Shown here: positions 50,789 through 62,064 of the stretch, one piece after another
Position numbering within the stretch: the stretch's first letter is position 1
Layout: the number at the start of each line of letters is the position of its first letter
Assembly (NCBI RefSeq): GCF_000599985.1
Contig: NZ_CP007445.1
Coordinates: forward strand, 2,232,001 to 2,296,000
Length of the DNA stretch: 64,000 bases
Direction of reading: 5' to 3'
Source of the DNA: Gilliamella apicola
GTDB lineage: Bacteria; Pseudomonadota; Gammaproteobacteria; Enterobacterales; Orbaceae
Program-made: the position numbers and the translations under genes
The notes under the pieces: model-generated
What the model saw: only the letters and a program-made list of their open reading frames with translations
Databases searched by the model: none
What the model was told of the DNA's origin: nothing

Positions 50789-52864
50789 CTATTTTTTAAT
50801 TGGTGAATCAAGTGAAATAATTTGTTGAATTGATTTTTTAACTTCAATATCCGGATATTTAGTTACCAAATCCAACAATATTTCAACTGATTCATTTAGA
50901 TAAGCATCAGGTTGCTTATAATCTTTAGGTAAATCTTCTAATTTAGAAATAGGTGGTTTACCTTCTCGAGCTAAACGTTCATTCGTTCTTTTTAAATCAC
51001 GATCTTCATAAATTTTTTGTTCTGCCTCACGATTCTTTTTATTGAGAGACACAATATATCGACGATCTTTTTTATCATTAAGCTCTTTAATATCTTGATC
51101 AATATAAACAAACTCTGGGTTATTTGAAATTCGTGCTAAATGTTCTGATTTCAAATAAGGCAATATTGGTTTTATGTTAGCCAGAGTTAAATATTCAGAT
51201 GATGGAATTTTATCCCATGGCATAGCGTTATCTAAGAAACGCTCACCTGTTTCATCGTCGTATTTAGTTTTACTCATTTCAATATCAGGCTCGACACCTT
51301 TAAGTTGTGTACTACCACCATTGATACGATAAAATTTTTGCACGGTATACTGAACACCACCAAGCTCCGGCCAATTAGGATGAAGTCTAGCATCTGTTGG
51401 ATAAGCAATATCTCGAGAAGTTTGTACTGTCCCTTTACCATAAGTTGTTTCACCAACGATTACAGCTCGACCATAATCTTGCAATGCGGCAGCAAATATC
51501 TCAGAAGCTGAAGCACTGTAACGATTAACCATTACAACAATCGGGCCTGTATATTCAATGCCTTTATTTTTATCATCATAAACAATAACTTTTTGAAGAT
51601 TATCGCGAACTTGAACCACTGGCCCATAGTCAATAAAAAGTCCTGTCAAAGAGATAACTTCAGCTAAAGAACCACCGCCATTATTGCGTAAATCGATGAC
51701 AAGACCTTGTAACTTAGCGTTATTAGCTTCTAATAAGAGTGATTCAACTTTATCGGTTAATCCCATATAAAAACTTGGAATATCAATAATACCAACTTTT
51801 CCTCGTGGGTTATCAACAATATTTAATTTTGCTTCACGATCTTCAAAGTGAATTTTATCTCGGGTAAGCTCAATAACTTTAGGCTTGCTATTATTACCCG
51901 CAGGCAATATTTCGAGTTTAACCACAGTTCCTTTAGGACCACGGATTTTGTCAACAATATCATCTAAACGCCAACCGATTACGTCTTCTATTGGGGAATT
52001 ACTTTGCCCAACACCAATAATTTTATCCCCTACGGCAATCGATTTACTTTTCTCAGCCGGACCGCCAGTAACAAAAGACATGATTACTGTATAATCATCT
52101 TGTTGGCTAAGTGTTGCACCGATACCTTCAAAAGATAAACTCATTTCAGAATTAAAATCACGTTTTTTACGTGGCGCTAAATAACTGGTATGAGGATCAA
52201 TTTCTCGCGCAAATGCATTCATAAACACTTGAAAAGCATCTTCATTATTTGATTGTTCAATGGTTTTTAGAACTCGTTTATAACGTTTAGTTAACGTTTC
52301 TCGAATTTGATTTTCATCTTTACCAGATAAGGATAAGCTAAGCTCATCATATTTAACGCGCTTATCCCAATAAGCGTCGAGCTCTTTTTCAGTAGTTGGC
52401 CAAGATATATCTTCACGATCAAAATCAATTTCATCGTTAGTAGAAAAATCCATTGGAGATTGTAAAACTTTAAGTGCATACTTATAACGTTCATAACGTT
52501 TATGCATTGCAAGATTATAAATATCGTAAGCAGTTTTTAAATTACCACTGAATAATTCTTGACCTAATGAATCTTGTCGATTACGGAAAGTATCGACATC
52601 ATTTTGAATAAATATCGCTTTACTACCATCTAGCATTTTAAAATAGCGATCAAAAATTTTAGCTGAAAATGCACCATCTAATGCAAAGTTACGATAGTGT
52701 GCTTGAGTAAAAAAATTCGTTAATCGCTTAGCAACGACTTGATGAACATCATCTTGTTTAAGTACTGGTAATGATTCAGCGTCAGGCTGTTTGGCCTGGA
52801 CAGTCAGACTTACAATACATAATGCAAGGCTTAATTTAATGGTGCCTTTGAGTAATTTATTCAT
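50789..52864 (-). CDS. prc: Tail-specific periplasmic protease Prc
   Basis: C-terminal processing protease that degrades MepS and trims FtsI with the help of NlpI. Signal peptide at about 1-24 (VSLTVQA). The PDZ domain spans MSLSFEGIGATLSQQDDY to KLEILPAG. The catalytic core has IDLRNNGGGSLAEV, the serine in RYSASASEIFAAAL and the lysine in GETTYGKGTVQ. 691 residues, against 682 in E. coli. It follows proQ by nine bases, the enteric proQ-prc arrangement. Confidence 0.96.
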   Translation of the reverse strand: MNKLLKGTIKLSLALCIVSLTVQAKQPDAESLPVLKQDDVHQVVAKRLTNFFTQAHYRNFALDGAFSAKIFDRYFKMLDGSKAIFIQNDVDTFRNRQDSLGQELFSGNLKTAYDIYNLAMHKRYERYKYALKVLQSPMDFSTNDEIDFDREDISWPTTEKELDAYWDKRVKYDELSLSLSGKDENQIRETLTKRYKRVLKTIEQSNNEDAFQVFMNAFAREIDPHTSYLAPRKKRDFNSEMSLSFEGIGATLSQQDDYTVIMSFVTGGPAEKSKSIAVGDKIIGVGQSNSPIEDVIGWRLDDIVDKIRGPKGTVVKLEILPAGNNSKPKVIELTRDKIHFEDREAKLNIVDNPRGKVGIIDIPSFYMGLTDKVESLLLEANNAKLQGLVIDLRNNGGGSLAEVISLTGLFIDYGPVVQVRDNLQKVIVYDDKNKGIEYTGPIVVMVNRYSASASEIFAAALQDYGRAVIVGETTYGKGTVQTSRDIAYPTDARLHPNWPELGGVQYTVQKFYRINGGSTQLKGVEPDIEMSKTKYDDETGERFLDNAMPWDKIPSSEYLTLANIKPILPYLKSEHLARISNNPEFVYIDQDIKELNDKKDRRYIVSLNKKNREAEQKIYEDRDLKRTNERLAREGKPPISKLEDLPKDYKQPDAYLNESVEILLDLVTKYPDIEVKKSIQQIISLDSPIKK

Positions 52865-52873
52865 TCAAATTCT

Positions 52874-53422
52874 CTATTTGGTAATAATATGCTCAGGTTT
52901 AACAGTTAATTCCATTCCAGAGCCAACATTTACTTTGATATGCTCTTTTTCAATATTAATGATTTGTACTCTTAACGGTTTATTGCCTAATAATACTTTA
53001 ACATAATCACCCACTTTTAAAGTTTTAGCTTTTTTCATAGGTGGGCGTATATTTTTACGCTTTTCTTTTTGTGTCCGTTCTTTTAAACGCTCTTTTGCTT
53101 TCTGCTTACTTTCTTTTAACTGTTGTTGGGCATATTCCATTTGCTCTTTGCTTATAAGCTCATCTTGATTTCCATCTAAATCGATGCGATGAGCGCCCTC
53201 TTTAATGCTGTATAAATAACGCCAACTCATAGTATAAGCACGTAAGGCAACACGAAGTTTTGTTTTACTTAGTGCCTCATCATCCAAGCGAGAAAGAATA
53301 TCTTGAAAAATTCCGATTTTTAAGGGTTTTGCTTCACCTTCAAGAGTAAAACAATTTGGAAATTGTTGAGCTAAATATGCAATAATATCTTTACTATTTG
53401 TTAATTGAAACTGACTTTCCAT
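52874..53422 (-). CDS. proQ: RNA chaperone ProQ
   Basis: FinO-domain RNA-binding protein acting on sRNAs and mRNA 3' ends. The FinO domain is residues 8-115 (DIIAYLAQQFPNCF, KIGIFQDI, LRVALRAYTMSWRYL, GAHRIDLDG). A short Lys/Arg-rich linker follows, then the C-terminal Tudor-like domain (GDYVKVLLGNKPLRVQI, VNVGSGMELTV). At 182 residues it is shorter than E. coli ProQ (232); the missing part is mainly linker. Cotranscribed with prc. Confidence 0.95.
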   Translation of the reverse strand: MESQFQLTNSKDIIAYLAQQFPNCFTLEGEAKPLKIGIFQDILSRLDDEALSKTKLRVALRAYTMSWRYLYSIKEGAHRIDLDGNQDELISKEQMEYAQQQLKESKQKAKERLKERTQKEKRKNIRPPMKKAKTLKVGDYVKVLLGNKPLRVQIINIEKEHIKVNVGSGMELTVKPEHIITK

Positions 53423-53491
53423 TGTTTATTCCGTAGCAACTAAATTGATTTTTTACTAGCGTTAAAGTATATCGCAGCTTGCGCAATAACA

Positions 53492-53848
53492 CTAACTATC
53501 TTTTTTATGTTTATTAATAAAACTTATAAAATCTTTAATACCGTTTCGCATCAACCATGATATAACAATTGATTTTTCATCAACAGATAACTGTTCAAAT
53601 GCTGTCATCCATAATTGCAATGGGTCAATTGGTGAAACAACATAAGTAGCACTTTCTTCTTCAAGATATAGTGCTTTTTTGACACTAAGAGGTAAGCTGT
53701 TTATATGATATTCTAAAGCCTTTCCTCGAACACCTGTTTTTTTGCGTGCAATCCAATTTTCAGATCTTGCTTTACGATTAACACCTTGTATCGTTGATGG
53801 CATCCCGGCAATACTTAATAGCTCTTTTGATGAGAACCATTCTTTCAT
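53492..53848 (-). CDS. Mu-type HTH DNA-binding protein (c-repressor-like)
   Basis: 118 residues. The N-terminal domain (about 3-60) has the Mu transposase/repressor winged-helix pattern: WFSSKELLSIAGMPSTIQGV, RKARSENWIARKKTGVRGKA and LEYHINSLP. The C-terminal part (LWMTAFEQLSVDEKSIVISWLM) resembles the tail of short Mu-like phage regulators. No transposase catalytic domain is present. It is divergent from the Ner-type gene at 54027, with 178 bases between. In phage Mu, c and ner are divergent in the same way. It may be a domesticated regulator. Proposed role: repressor; targets unknown. Confidence 0.75.
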   Translation of the reverse strand: MKEWFSSKELLSIAGMPSTIQGVNRKARSENWIARKKTGVRGKALEYHINSLPLSVKKALYLEEESATYVVSPIDPLQLWMTAFEQLSVDEKSIVISWLMRNGIKDFISFINKHKKDS

Positions 53849-53936
53849 TTTTATTATCCCATTTTAACACAATAAGAAAAAAATACAGAAATTAAAGAAA
53901 CTTTGATACAATAAATAAGAAACAAGAAATCATAAA

Positions 53937-53948
53937 TAACTATAGTTA
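53937..53948. promoter_or_regulatory. Palindrome midway between the Mu-c-like and Ner-like genes
   Basis: TAACTATAGTTA is a perfect 12-bp palindrome at the centre of the 178-base divergent region. A second inverted pair, CTTTGAT (53901-53907) and ATCAAAG (53976-53982), flanks it. Candidate operator; inferred from symmetry and place. Confidence 0.4.
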
Positions 53949-54026
53949 GATTATAAACTTACTTGTTTTAGTAACATCAAAGCATAACATAGATATACAA
54001 GGTTATAAACAAAGAGGAAATAAAAA

Positions 54027-54344
54027 ATGAAAATAAATTCTAGTGATTGGCATCCTGCAGACATTATTGCCGCACTAAAAAAGAAAGGGACAACGCTTGC
54101 AAGTCTATCTCGACAATCGGGTCTAAGTTCATCAACGCTTAGTAATGCTTTAGCTCGACCATGGACAAAAGGAGAGTTCATTATTGCCCAAGCGCTAGAT
54201 GTGGAGCCTTATGAAATTTGGCCAAGTCGTTATATTGACTCAATCACCAATGAACCGATAAAACGCGTATTACGACTTACTACTACTAAAAAGAAGAAAA
54301 AGCGAAAATCAACGTCTAAACGAAGAAAAACTAATAAAGAATGA
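54027..54344 (+). CDS. sfsB: Ner/Nlp-type DNA-binding protein (SfsB-like)
   Basis: 105 residues. DWHPADIIAALKKKGTTLAS and SGLSSSTLSNALARPWTKGE, followed by ALDVEPYEIWPSRYID, match the Ner family of Mu-like phages and E. coli SfsB (Nlp), which was reported to activate maltose genes. The C-terminal 25 residues are strongly basic (TTKKKKKRKSTSKRRK), an extra tail. AGAGGAA is the Shine-Dalgarno. It is divergent from the Mu-type regulator at 53492. Confidence 0.85.
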   Translation: MKINSSDWHPADIIAALKKKGTTLASLSRQSGLSSSTLSNALARPWTKGEFIIAQALDVEPYEIWPSRYIDSITNEPIKRVLRLTTTKKKKKRKSTSKRRKTNKE

Positions 54345-54484
54345 TGAAACTATGGAAACATATAGAAATAATACATTTTCTATATTCATTATAGATTAAA
54401 TTTTAGTTGATCTTGAACCTTACCAAACATATGCTATCATTAATATTCATGGAGAAATAATATTAATTATCAGGCTACAGTATT

Positions 54485-54847
54485 ATGAAAAATGTTAATA
54501 AGTTCTTTATCGCTTTATTCTCAATAATTATATTATCGAGTTGTTCACAAAATAATTTTATTGAACAAGGAACACCACTAAGTAAAGAGAAAGTTAGTAG
54601 AATAGTTGAAGGTTCAACGACTGAATCACAAATAATATCATTGTTTGGTGAACCAGCAAGTAAGAAAGTGATTAATTCTGATGAAGTGAAGTGGACATAT
54701 AAATATATTAGAAAGAGTTCAACCAGTCATTTAATTATTGGTGAAACAAGATCTAATACCATTAGCGGTACACTGGAAGTTATCATTTCGAAAGGTGTTG
54801 TAACTTGGTATAACTATGATGAGAATCATGAACAAAAAAGATGGTAG
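54485..54847 (+). CDS. BamE/SmpA-like lipoprotein
   Basis: 120 residues. Lipobox ILSSC with Cys at residue 20. The mature part begins near LSKEKVSRIVEGSTTESQI, then LFGEPASKK and VKWTYKYI, the SmpA/OmlA (BamE) fold pattern. It differs enough from true BamE to be a separate paralogue. Outer-membrane or periplasm-facing lipoprotein; function unknown. Single gene ending in its own hairpin. Confidence 0.7.
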   Translation: MKNVNKFFIALFSIIILSSCSQNNFIEQGTPLSKEKVSRIVEGSTTESQIISLFGEPASKKVINSDEVKWTYKYIRKSSTSHLIIGETRSNTISGTLEVIISKGVVTWYNYDENHEQKRW

Positions 54848-54871
54848 TTAAACTCACTTTATTTAATACCT

Positions 54872-54896
54872 ATAGCACATTGTTATAATGTGCTAT
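54872..54896 (+). terminator. Terminator after the BamE-like lipoprotein gene
   Basis: A perfect 10-bp stem (54872-54881 with 54887-54896, 5-base loop), 24 bases after the stop, followed by TATAGTATGTTGTTT. Confidence 0.65.
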
Positions 54897-55012
54897 TATA
54901 GTATGTTGTTTATTCATTAACACTTCACTTAATATGCTCCCACCTTTTCTGATAATATCAGTTTAAAAAAGTATACACTTTATTCATCTGCCTATTTAAA
55001 AACAGACATTAC

Positions 55013-55040
55013 TGGACAAAATCATACATTAAGTTATACT
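55013..55040 (+). promoter_or_regulatory. Promoter of rnpB
   Basis: TGGACA (55013-55018) and TATACT (55035-55040) are 16 bases apart, and the RNA 5' end is expected seven bases after the -10 box. Confidence 0.75.
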
Positions 55041-55047
55041 CATTAGC

Positions 55048-55436
55048 GAAATTAACCAGACAATCGCTGCTTTGTTGAAGTCCTTTGTAAAAAGGAGACA
55101 AACAGAGGGGAGGAAAGTCCGGGCTCCATAGGGCAGAGTGCCAGGTAACGCCTGGGGGATGTTAGCGTGAGCAAACATTCACGACTAGTGCAACAGAAAG
55201 TATACCGCCGATGGCTTATTTATAAGTACAGGTAAGGGTGAAAGGGTGTGGTAAGAGCACACCGCGCAACTGGTAACAGTTGTGGCACGGTAAACTCCAC
55301 TCGGAGCAAGGTCAAATAGGGATTCATTGGCGCGGCCCGCGTTGAATCCGGGTAGACTGCTTGAGCTAATGCGTGAGCATTAGCCTAGAGGAATGATTGT
55401 CCACGACAGAACCCGGCTTATCGGTTAATTTCGCCC
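55048..55436 (+). ncRNA. rnpB: RNase P RNA, type A
   Basis: Catalytic RNA that matures tRNA 5' ends. Conserved blocks are intact: GAGGGGAGGAAAGTCCGGGC (P4/J region), CATAGGGCAG, GCCAGGTAACGCCTGGG, GGTAAGGGTGAAAGGGTG, TGGTAACAGT, GGCACGGTAAACTCCAC and CACGACAGAACCCGGCTTAT. The 5' GAAATTAACC pairs with 3' GGTTAATTTC to close P1. A T-run follows at 55436-55442. Length and pattern match the enteric RNA. The mature ends are set by the P1 pairing. Confidence 0.97.
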
Positions 55437-55445
55437 TTTTTTATA

Positions 55446-56114
55446 TCAAGATTGTTTTTTCTTTGCCCACCAACGTTTAAATGCAAGCCATAGTGAGAAA
55501 ATTAATCCTAATACTAATAAGAAAACAGGAATCAACATAAGAAGAGACATGATTTGTTTTTCATATTTATTAAAAACTGGCGATAAACCAAATAAGTAAC
55601 CTAATGTCACAATTAGAAAAATCCATAATGTCGCACTGATCCAGTTATAAATATGAAATTTTCGACTATGCAGTCCCGATATTCCCGCCATCATAGGTAA
55701 TAACGTACGAACAAAAGCAATAAAGCGTCCAATGAATAAAGCTTGTAATCCATATTTATGGAATAACACTTCTGATTTTTTATGATATTTTTCAGGAACA
55801 TGCTCCATCCATCCCTTCACCAGCTTAGTGTTACCTAACCAGAGACCTTGTACATAACCTAACCAAGTACCTAAAGCCGCGCCAGAAATTAAAATAAAAT
55901 TTATTAAACCAAAATGAAAAACATCAAGACTAATCAATACACCAGTTAAGAATAATAAACTATCACCTGGTAAAAATGCTGCTGGTAATACGCCATTTTC
56001 TAATAAGATGACGACAAACAACATTCCATAAAGTGTCCAAAGCACATTCGGATTGGATAGTGTCGCAATATCCATGTTAATAAAAGCATGATAAAGAGTG
56101 ATGATTGTTTCCAT
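55446..56114 (-). CDS. yqjA: DedA-family membrane protein, YqjA type
   Basis: 222 residues with five or six membrane helices. LENGVLPAAFLPGDSLLFL and GRFIAFVRTLLPMMAGISG are the family motifs, with the conserved acidic and arginine residues of undecaprenyl-phosphate flippases/proton-dependent transporters. The pattern NPNVLWTLYGM and PVFNKYEKQIMSLLMLIPV follows E. coli YqjA closely. It probably supports envelope homeostasis. Convergent with rnpB. Confidence 0.87.
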   Translation of the reverse strand: METIITLYHAFINMDIATLSNPNVLWTLYGMLFVVILLENGVLPAAFLPGDSLLFLTGVLISLDVFHFGLINFILISGAALGTWLGYVQGLWLGNTKLVKGWMEHVPEKYHKKSEVLFHKYGLQALFIGRFIAFVRTLLPMMAGISGLHSRKFHIYNWISATLWIFLIVTLGYLFGLSPVFNKYEKQIMSLLMLIPVFLLVLGLIFSLWLAFKRWWAKKKQS

Positions 56115-56144
56115 CTATTTAATTTCCCATTTTATTTATATTTA

Positions 56145-57602
56145 TTAGTTATTGATCGTTCCACCAACGGTTAAATTATCCACTTTTAATGTGGGTTGTC
56201 CGACTCCTACAGGAACACTTTGCCCAGCTTTACCACAAATACCTACACCAGAATCTAATGTCAGATCGTTTCCAACCATTGATATTTGTTGCATGGTTTC
56301 TATGCCAGAGCCAATTAATGTTGCACCTTTAACTGGTGTAGTGATTTTTCCTTTTTCAATCAAATAAGCTTCTGATGTCGAAAATACAAACTTACCAGAA
56401 GTGATATCAACTTGCCCACCCGAAAAATTAGGTGCATAAAGTCCATAATCAACACTGTTGATAATGTCGTCGAAAGAAGATTCTCCTGCTAACATATAAG
56501 TGTTAGTCATTCTTGGCATAGGTAAGCATGAATACCCTTCCCGACGCCCATTGCCAGTTGAATGTGTGTTCATCAATTTAGCATTAATCTTATCAAACAT
56601 ATAGCCTTTTAAAACACCGTTTTCGATAAGAACGGTTTTTTGACTAACTGTACCTTCATCATCTATTGATAATGAACCTCTACGGTTTTCAATTGTTCCG
56701 TCATCGACAATTGTACAGAGTTCTGACGTAACTTTTTCACCAATTTTTCCTGAGAATACCGAGCTATTTTTGCGATTAAAATCGCCTTCTAAACCATGCC
56801 CTACCGCTTCATGAAGTAGTACTCCTGGCCAACCCGCGCCTAAAATTACAGGCATTGTACCTGCAGGGGTAGCTTTAGCTGACAATGAAACTAATGCTAA
56901 TCTCACCGCTTCACGAGTATAACTATCAGCAAAGCTTTCAGACGTTTTTGGATTAATATTTAAAAAATATTCATAACCAAAACGACCACCACCGCCACTA
57001 CTTCCACGCTCACGTTTTCCGCCTTTTTCTACAATGACCGAAACAGATAAACGCACTAATGGACGGACATCAGCACATAATGTACCATCAGTTGCTGCAA
57101 TCAAAATATCTTCGTAACTACCAGTTAAACTGGCTGATACTTCAATTACATTTTTATCAATTGACCTTGCTAACTGATCAACTTGTCGCAACAATGCAAT
57201 CTTTTGCTCTTGGGAAAATGAGTTAATTGGATTAATTGATGCATACATTGGTATCATTTTAGACGTTTTAAAAGGCGTGACAACAATTGGGGTTTGCTGC
57301 TTAGTAATTGAATTAGCAGCCAATACACTCTGTTCTAAACGATTTAGGGAGAGCTGATCAGTATAAGCAAAACCTGTTTTTTCGCCAACAACTGCACGAA
57401 CACCAACCCCCTGATCACGATGGAAAGATGCATTTTTAATAATGCTATCTTCCAGTACCCAGCTTTCGTAATAACCAGATAAAAAGTATAAATCACCAAA
57501 ATCAATTTGTCTTGAACTTAACATATCGAGCAAATGTGAAATATCTTGATGGCTTAAATTATTAGGGGTGAGTAGCCGTTCACTCACTTGAGTTACTATC
57601 AT
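56145..57602 (-). CDS. tldD: Metalloprotease TldD
   Basis: TldD subunit of the TldD/TldE heterodimer, a metalloprotease that degrades unfolded peptides. The zinc motif is [11 protein letters not shown] (H-E-x-x-x-H). Other family segments are [38 protein letters not shown] and [18 protein letters not shown]. 485 residues, complete. The partner tldE (pmbA) is not in the window. It is near rng on the same strand, as in enterics but without yhdP. Confidence 0.95.
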   Translation of the reverse strand: MIVTQVSERLLTPNNLSHQDISHLLDMLSSRQIDFGDLYFLSGYYESWVLEDSIIKNASFHRDQGVGVRAVVGEKTGFAYTDQLSLNRLEQSVLAANSITKQQTPIVVTPFKTSKMIPMYASINPINSFSQEQKIALLRQVDQLARSIDKNVIEVSASLTGSYEDILIAATDGTLCADVRPLVRLSVSVIVEKGGKRERGSSGGGGRFGYEYFLNINPKTSESFADSYTREAVRLALVSLSAKATPAGTMPVILGAGWPGVLLHEAVGHGLEGDFNRKNSSVFSGKIGEKVTSELCTIVDDGTIENRRGSLSIDDEGTVSQKTVLIENGVLKGYMFDKINAKLMNTHSTGNGRREGYSCLPMPRMTNTYMLAGESSFDDIINSVDYGLYAPNFSGGQVDITSGKFVFSTSEAYLIEKGKITTPVKGATLIGSGIETMQQISMVGNDLTLDSGVGICGKAGQSVPVGVGQPTLKVDNLTVGGTINN

Positions 57603-57709
57603 AAATTCCTTAAATTTTAATTTATAATGATATATTTTTGATATATATCCATTATTCTTCTTATACTCAAACGTATAGTTAATCTGAAACTTTTTAACAA
57701 AGTATTGCT

Positions 57710-59185
57710 TTACATTAATACTACATCATATTGTTCTTGAATATAAAGTGGTTCAATTTTTACTTCAACTCTTTTACCAACAAAGACTTCAACTTCTGCT
57801 AGTGCATGTGATTCATCAATAGTTAAAGCATTAGCAACAGCAGATGAAGCGTATACTAAAAAATATTCAGAACGATGAGCTTTATATACTCTAACAATTT
57901 CACGTAGAATTTCATTGCAAACAGTTTCAACTGATTTCACTATTCCTCGTCCCTTACAAGCAGGACATTCTTCACATAAAATGTGCCCAATACTTTCACG
58001 AGTTCGTTTACGTGTCATTTCTACTAATCCCAATGTAGAAAATGAATTAATTGTTGTTCTGGCTCGATCTTTCGATAAAGAATCTTGCAATGACTGTAAT
58101 ACCCGTTCTCGATGCAACGTTTCTTGCATATCGATAAAATCGATAATGATAATCCCACCTAAATTGCGTAAACGTAATTGACGAGCAATAGCAATGGTTG
58201 CCTCTATATTTGTATTAAAGATTGTCTCTTCTAAATTACGATGACCAACAAAGGCACCAGTGTTAATATCAATTGTTGTCATGGCTTCGGTTTGGTCAAT
58301 AATTAAATAACCACCAGATTTTAGTTTAACTTTACGATCCAACGCTCGTTGAATCTCATTTTCAGTATCATATAGATCGAATATTGGGATATTACCACGA
58401 TAATGAAAGAGTTTATCTGTAACTTCTGGCATAAACTCTTGAGTAAAATCAACAAGAAGATCGTAAGTTAATTTAGAATCAACTAAAATACGTTCAATTG
58501 GATCACCAACAAAGTCTCTTAATACGCGCTGCGATAAAGCTAATTCACCATAAACTAAATTTTTACTGGTAGGACGAGCCATCCGTTCTTTAATTTTAGC
58601 CCATAGTCGTTTTAAAAAGTTTGCATCTTGCTCAAGCTCATGAGCATTTGCACCTTCTGCAGCTGTCCTAACAATAAAACCTCCGTCTGGAGTTACATAT
58701 TGTTCAACAATATGTTTTAGCCTTTGACGCTCTTCCTCACTTTCAATACGTTGCGAAGTAGCAACATGTGCAGAATTTTGACCTGGCATCAATACTAAAT
58801 AACGTGACGGTAAAGTAATATCAGTTGTAAGTCGAGCACCTTTAGTTCCTAAGGGATCTTTAACGACTTGTACCATCAAATCTTGCCCTTGACGGACAAG
58901 TTCAGAAATATCTTTTACTTGGAATTGCTCTTGTTCTGAATCTGATACACATTCAGTATGAGGCATGATATCTGATGCATGTAAAAATGCAGCCTTTTCA
59001 AGACCAATATCAACAAATGCTGCCTGCATACCAGGCAAAATGCGAATAATTTTTCCTTTATAAATATTACCGACAATACCTCGACGAGATTCACGATCGA
59101 CATGAATCTCTTGCAAAACACCATCTTCAATATAAGCAACTCGCGTTTCAGACGGAGTTACATTCATTAATAATTCAACAGACAT
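57710..59185 (-). CDS. rng: Ribonuclease G
   Basis: Endonuclease for 16S rRNA 5' maturation and mRNA turnover. The S1 domain begins [20 protein letters not shown] (38-57). The catalytic region has [29 protein letters not shown]-type [12 protein letters not shown] and IIIIDFIDM. The zinc-link is [11 protein letters not shown]. 491 residues, E. coli 489. It follows mreD by 14 bases, with yhdE/maf missing from the usual mre-rng interval. Confidence 0.96.
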   Translation of the reverse strand: MSVELLMNVTPSETRVAYIEDGVLQEIHVDRESRRGIVGNIYKGKIIRILPGMQAAFVDIGLEKAAFLHASDIMPHTECVSDSEQEQFQVKDISELVRQGQDLMVQVVKDPLGTKGARLTTDITLPSRYLVLMPGQNSAHVATSQRIESEEERQRLKHIVEQYVTPDGGFIVRTAAEGANAHELEQDANFLKRLWAKIKERMARPTSKNLVYGELALSQRVLRDFVGDPIERILVDSKLTYDLLVDFTQEFMPEVTDKLFHYRGNIPIFDLYDTENEIQRALDRKVKLKSGGYLIIDQTEAMTTIDINTGAFVGHRNLEETIFNTNIEATIAIARQLRLRNLGGIIIIDFIDMQETLHRERVLQSLQDSLSKDRARTTINSFSTLGLVEMTRKRTRESIGHILCEECPACKGRGIVKSVETVCNEILREIVRVYKAHRSEYFLVYASSAVANALTIDESHALAEVEVFVGKRVEVKIEPLYIQEQYDVVLM

Positions 59186-59199
59186 ACAGAAATATTCCC

Positions 59200-59685
59200 C
59201 TAATTAATTGCAAAGCTCAGTTTTATTCTTTGCAATAGCAAATATATCCATATCCATAAAAAGCCATCAACACAACTTGATAATAGAATATAAGGTGACA
59301 TAGTAATTGTATGATAAATACTTGCCTGAAATATAAAGATTAATGCATTATAACATACTGAAATACCAAATAAGATAAAAGCCTGTTGCCATAAAGCTAA
59401 ATTACTCAACAATTGGTATTTGAATACAAGTAGATAGGCAATTAGAGAATAGATGAAGGCATGTACGCCCAATATTGTTCCCGAACATAAATCTATAATT
59501 AAACCAAAAACAAATGCTGTACCTATACTAATCTGATAAGGCAGAGTAATTAACCAATAAGCGATAATTAATAGAAACAAATGTGGTTTGAACATATCAT
59601 ATGAAGGTGACCAAGGTATAATTTGAAAAAATAAGCCTATTAACAAAGTGAACCAAATAACTAATATGCTATTACGAGCCCTCAT
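59200..59685 (-). CDS. mreD: Rod shape-determining protein MreD
   Basis: 161-residue inner-membrane protein with five or six helices, partner of MreC and RodZ in the elongasome. Typical pattern: IIPWSPSYDMFKPHLFLLII near the start and FGLIIDLCSGTILGVHAFIY in the middle. It overlaps mreC by 14 bases and is followed by rng. Confidence 0.93.
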   Translation of the reverse strand: MRARNSILVIWFTLLIGLFFQIIPWSPSYDMFKPHLFLLIIAYWLITLPYQISIGTAFVFGLIIDLCSGTILGVHAFIYSLIAYLLVFKYQLLSNLALWQQAFILFGISVCYNALIFIFQASIYHTITMSPYILLSSCVDGFLWIWIYLLLQRIKLSFAIN

Positions 59686-60514
59686 GTTTTACTCCTTGAT
59701 CTCCCCATAGTAATAATAGATAACGTAGACGTGTTAGATCGGCTGTCGGTGTTGCAGAAATAACCGGAGTTGAATCGCTAATATCAAGTTTAACTGAACT
59801 TACTACCGCAACAGGATAACCTTCAGGAAAACGACCATCTAGTCCAGAAGTTACTAATATGTCCCCAACTTTTATATCAACATTATTTGGTAAAAAATCG
59901 AGTGTTAAATCATTACTGCACCCATTACCGACTGCCACCATAGAAATATCATTTCTTAATATTTGTACAGGTATTGCATGTTGATAATCACAAACTAGAA
60001 TTGCTCGGCTAGTTTTTTGAGCAGTTTCATAAATTTGCCCAACGATACCTTTATCATCAACGACAGGTTGACCAATATAGACACCATCTTTTTTACCTTT
60101 ATTGATAACGACTTGATAAACGTAAGGATCTGTATCAGCTAATATAACTTGAGCTGCCATTTTATGCTCATCATGCCTTAAAGGCGACCCTAATAATTCT
60201 CTTAATCGATCGTTTTCATGTCTAAGATGTTCAAGCAACAATAAGTCTGTCTTTTTTTCAAGCAGTATTTTATTTAAATTTGCATTTTCTTTTTCTAAAG
60301 CTTCGCGCGTCTTTGACATCTCATAAAGTGAGTCATAGGTCGCTTTTGGTGCATTTGAAATGTAATACAAAGGCGAAATCATTGTATCTAAATAGTAACG
60401 AACTTCTTTAAACGGACGATAATTTAAATCTAATATTATCAATATAATAGATAATAGCAAAGATATAAATAATTGCACACTAAGAGGAGAACGTTTAGAA
60501 AAAAGTAATTTCAT
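59672..60514 (-). CDS. mreC: Rod shape-determining protein MreC
   Basis: Bitopic inner-membrane protein of the elongasome. One N-terminal membrane helix (about 12-30), a coiled coil (about 60-110) and a periplasmic beta-domain (AAQVILADTDPYVYQVVINKG, ILVTSGLDGRFPEGYPVAVV). At 280 residues it lacks most of the long C-terminal extension of E. coli MreC (367). It lies after mreB across a gap containing a GC-rich hairpin. Confidence 0.94.
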   Translation of the reverse strand: MKLLFSKRSPLSVQLFISLLLSIILIILDLNYRPFKEVRYYLDTMISPLYYISNAPKATYDSLYEMSKTREALEKENANLNKILLEKKTDLLLLEHLRHENDRLRELLGSPLRHDEHKMAAQVILADTDPYVYQVVINKGKKDGVYIGQPVVDDKGIVGQIYETAQKTSRAILVCDYQHAIPVQILRNDISMVAVGNGCSNDLTLDFLPNNVDIKVGDILVTSGLDGRFPEGYPVAVVSSVKLDISDSTPVISATPTADLTRLRYLLLLWGDQGVKHEGS

Positions 60515-60567
60515 TATCCAGTACTTACCTGTTATATGCTTAAAATCTAATTAATTCAAGATATGAC

Positions 60568-60588
60568 TCCGCCGACTATGTCGGCGGA
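60568..60588. other. GC-rich hairpin between mreB and mreC
   Basis: TCCGCCGAC (60568-60576) pairs perfectly with GTCGGCGGA (60580-60588) around a TAT loop. On the minus strand it has no T-run after it. It may be a pause, processing or stability element setting mreB above mreCD expression. Confidence 0.55.
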
Positions 60589-60653
60589 AAAAGTGAGATG
60601 TTTATTAATTATCGATTTCATAAATATGAAATTAATCAATAATTAGACAATAA

Positions 60654-62064
<1,411 letters not shown>

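Noticed and set aside
53492..54344. Prophage remnant
   Set aside because: Only the two regulators are present; both sides are ordinary chromosomal genes, with no structural, lysis or transposase genes and no att-like repeats seen.
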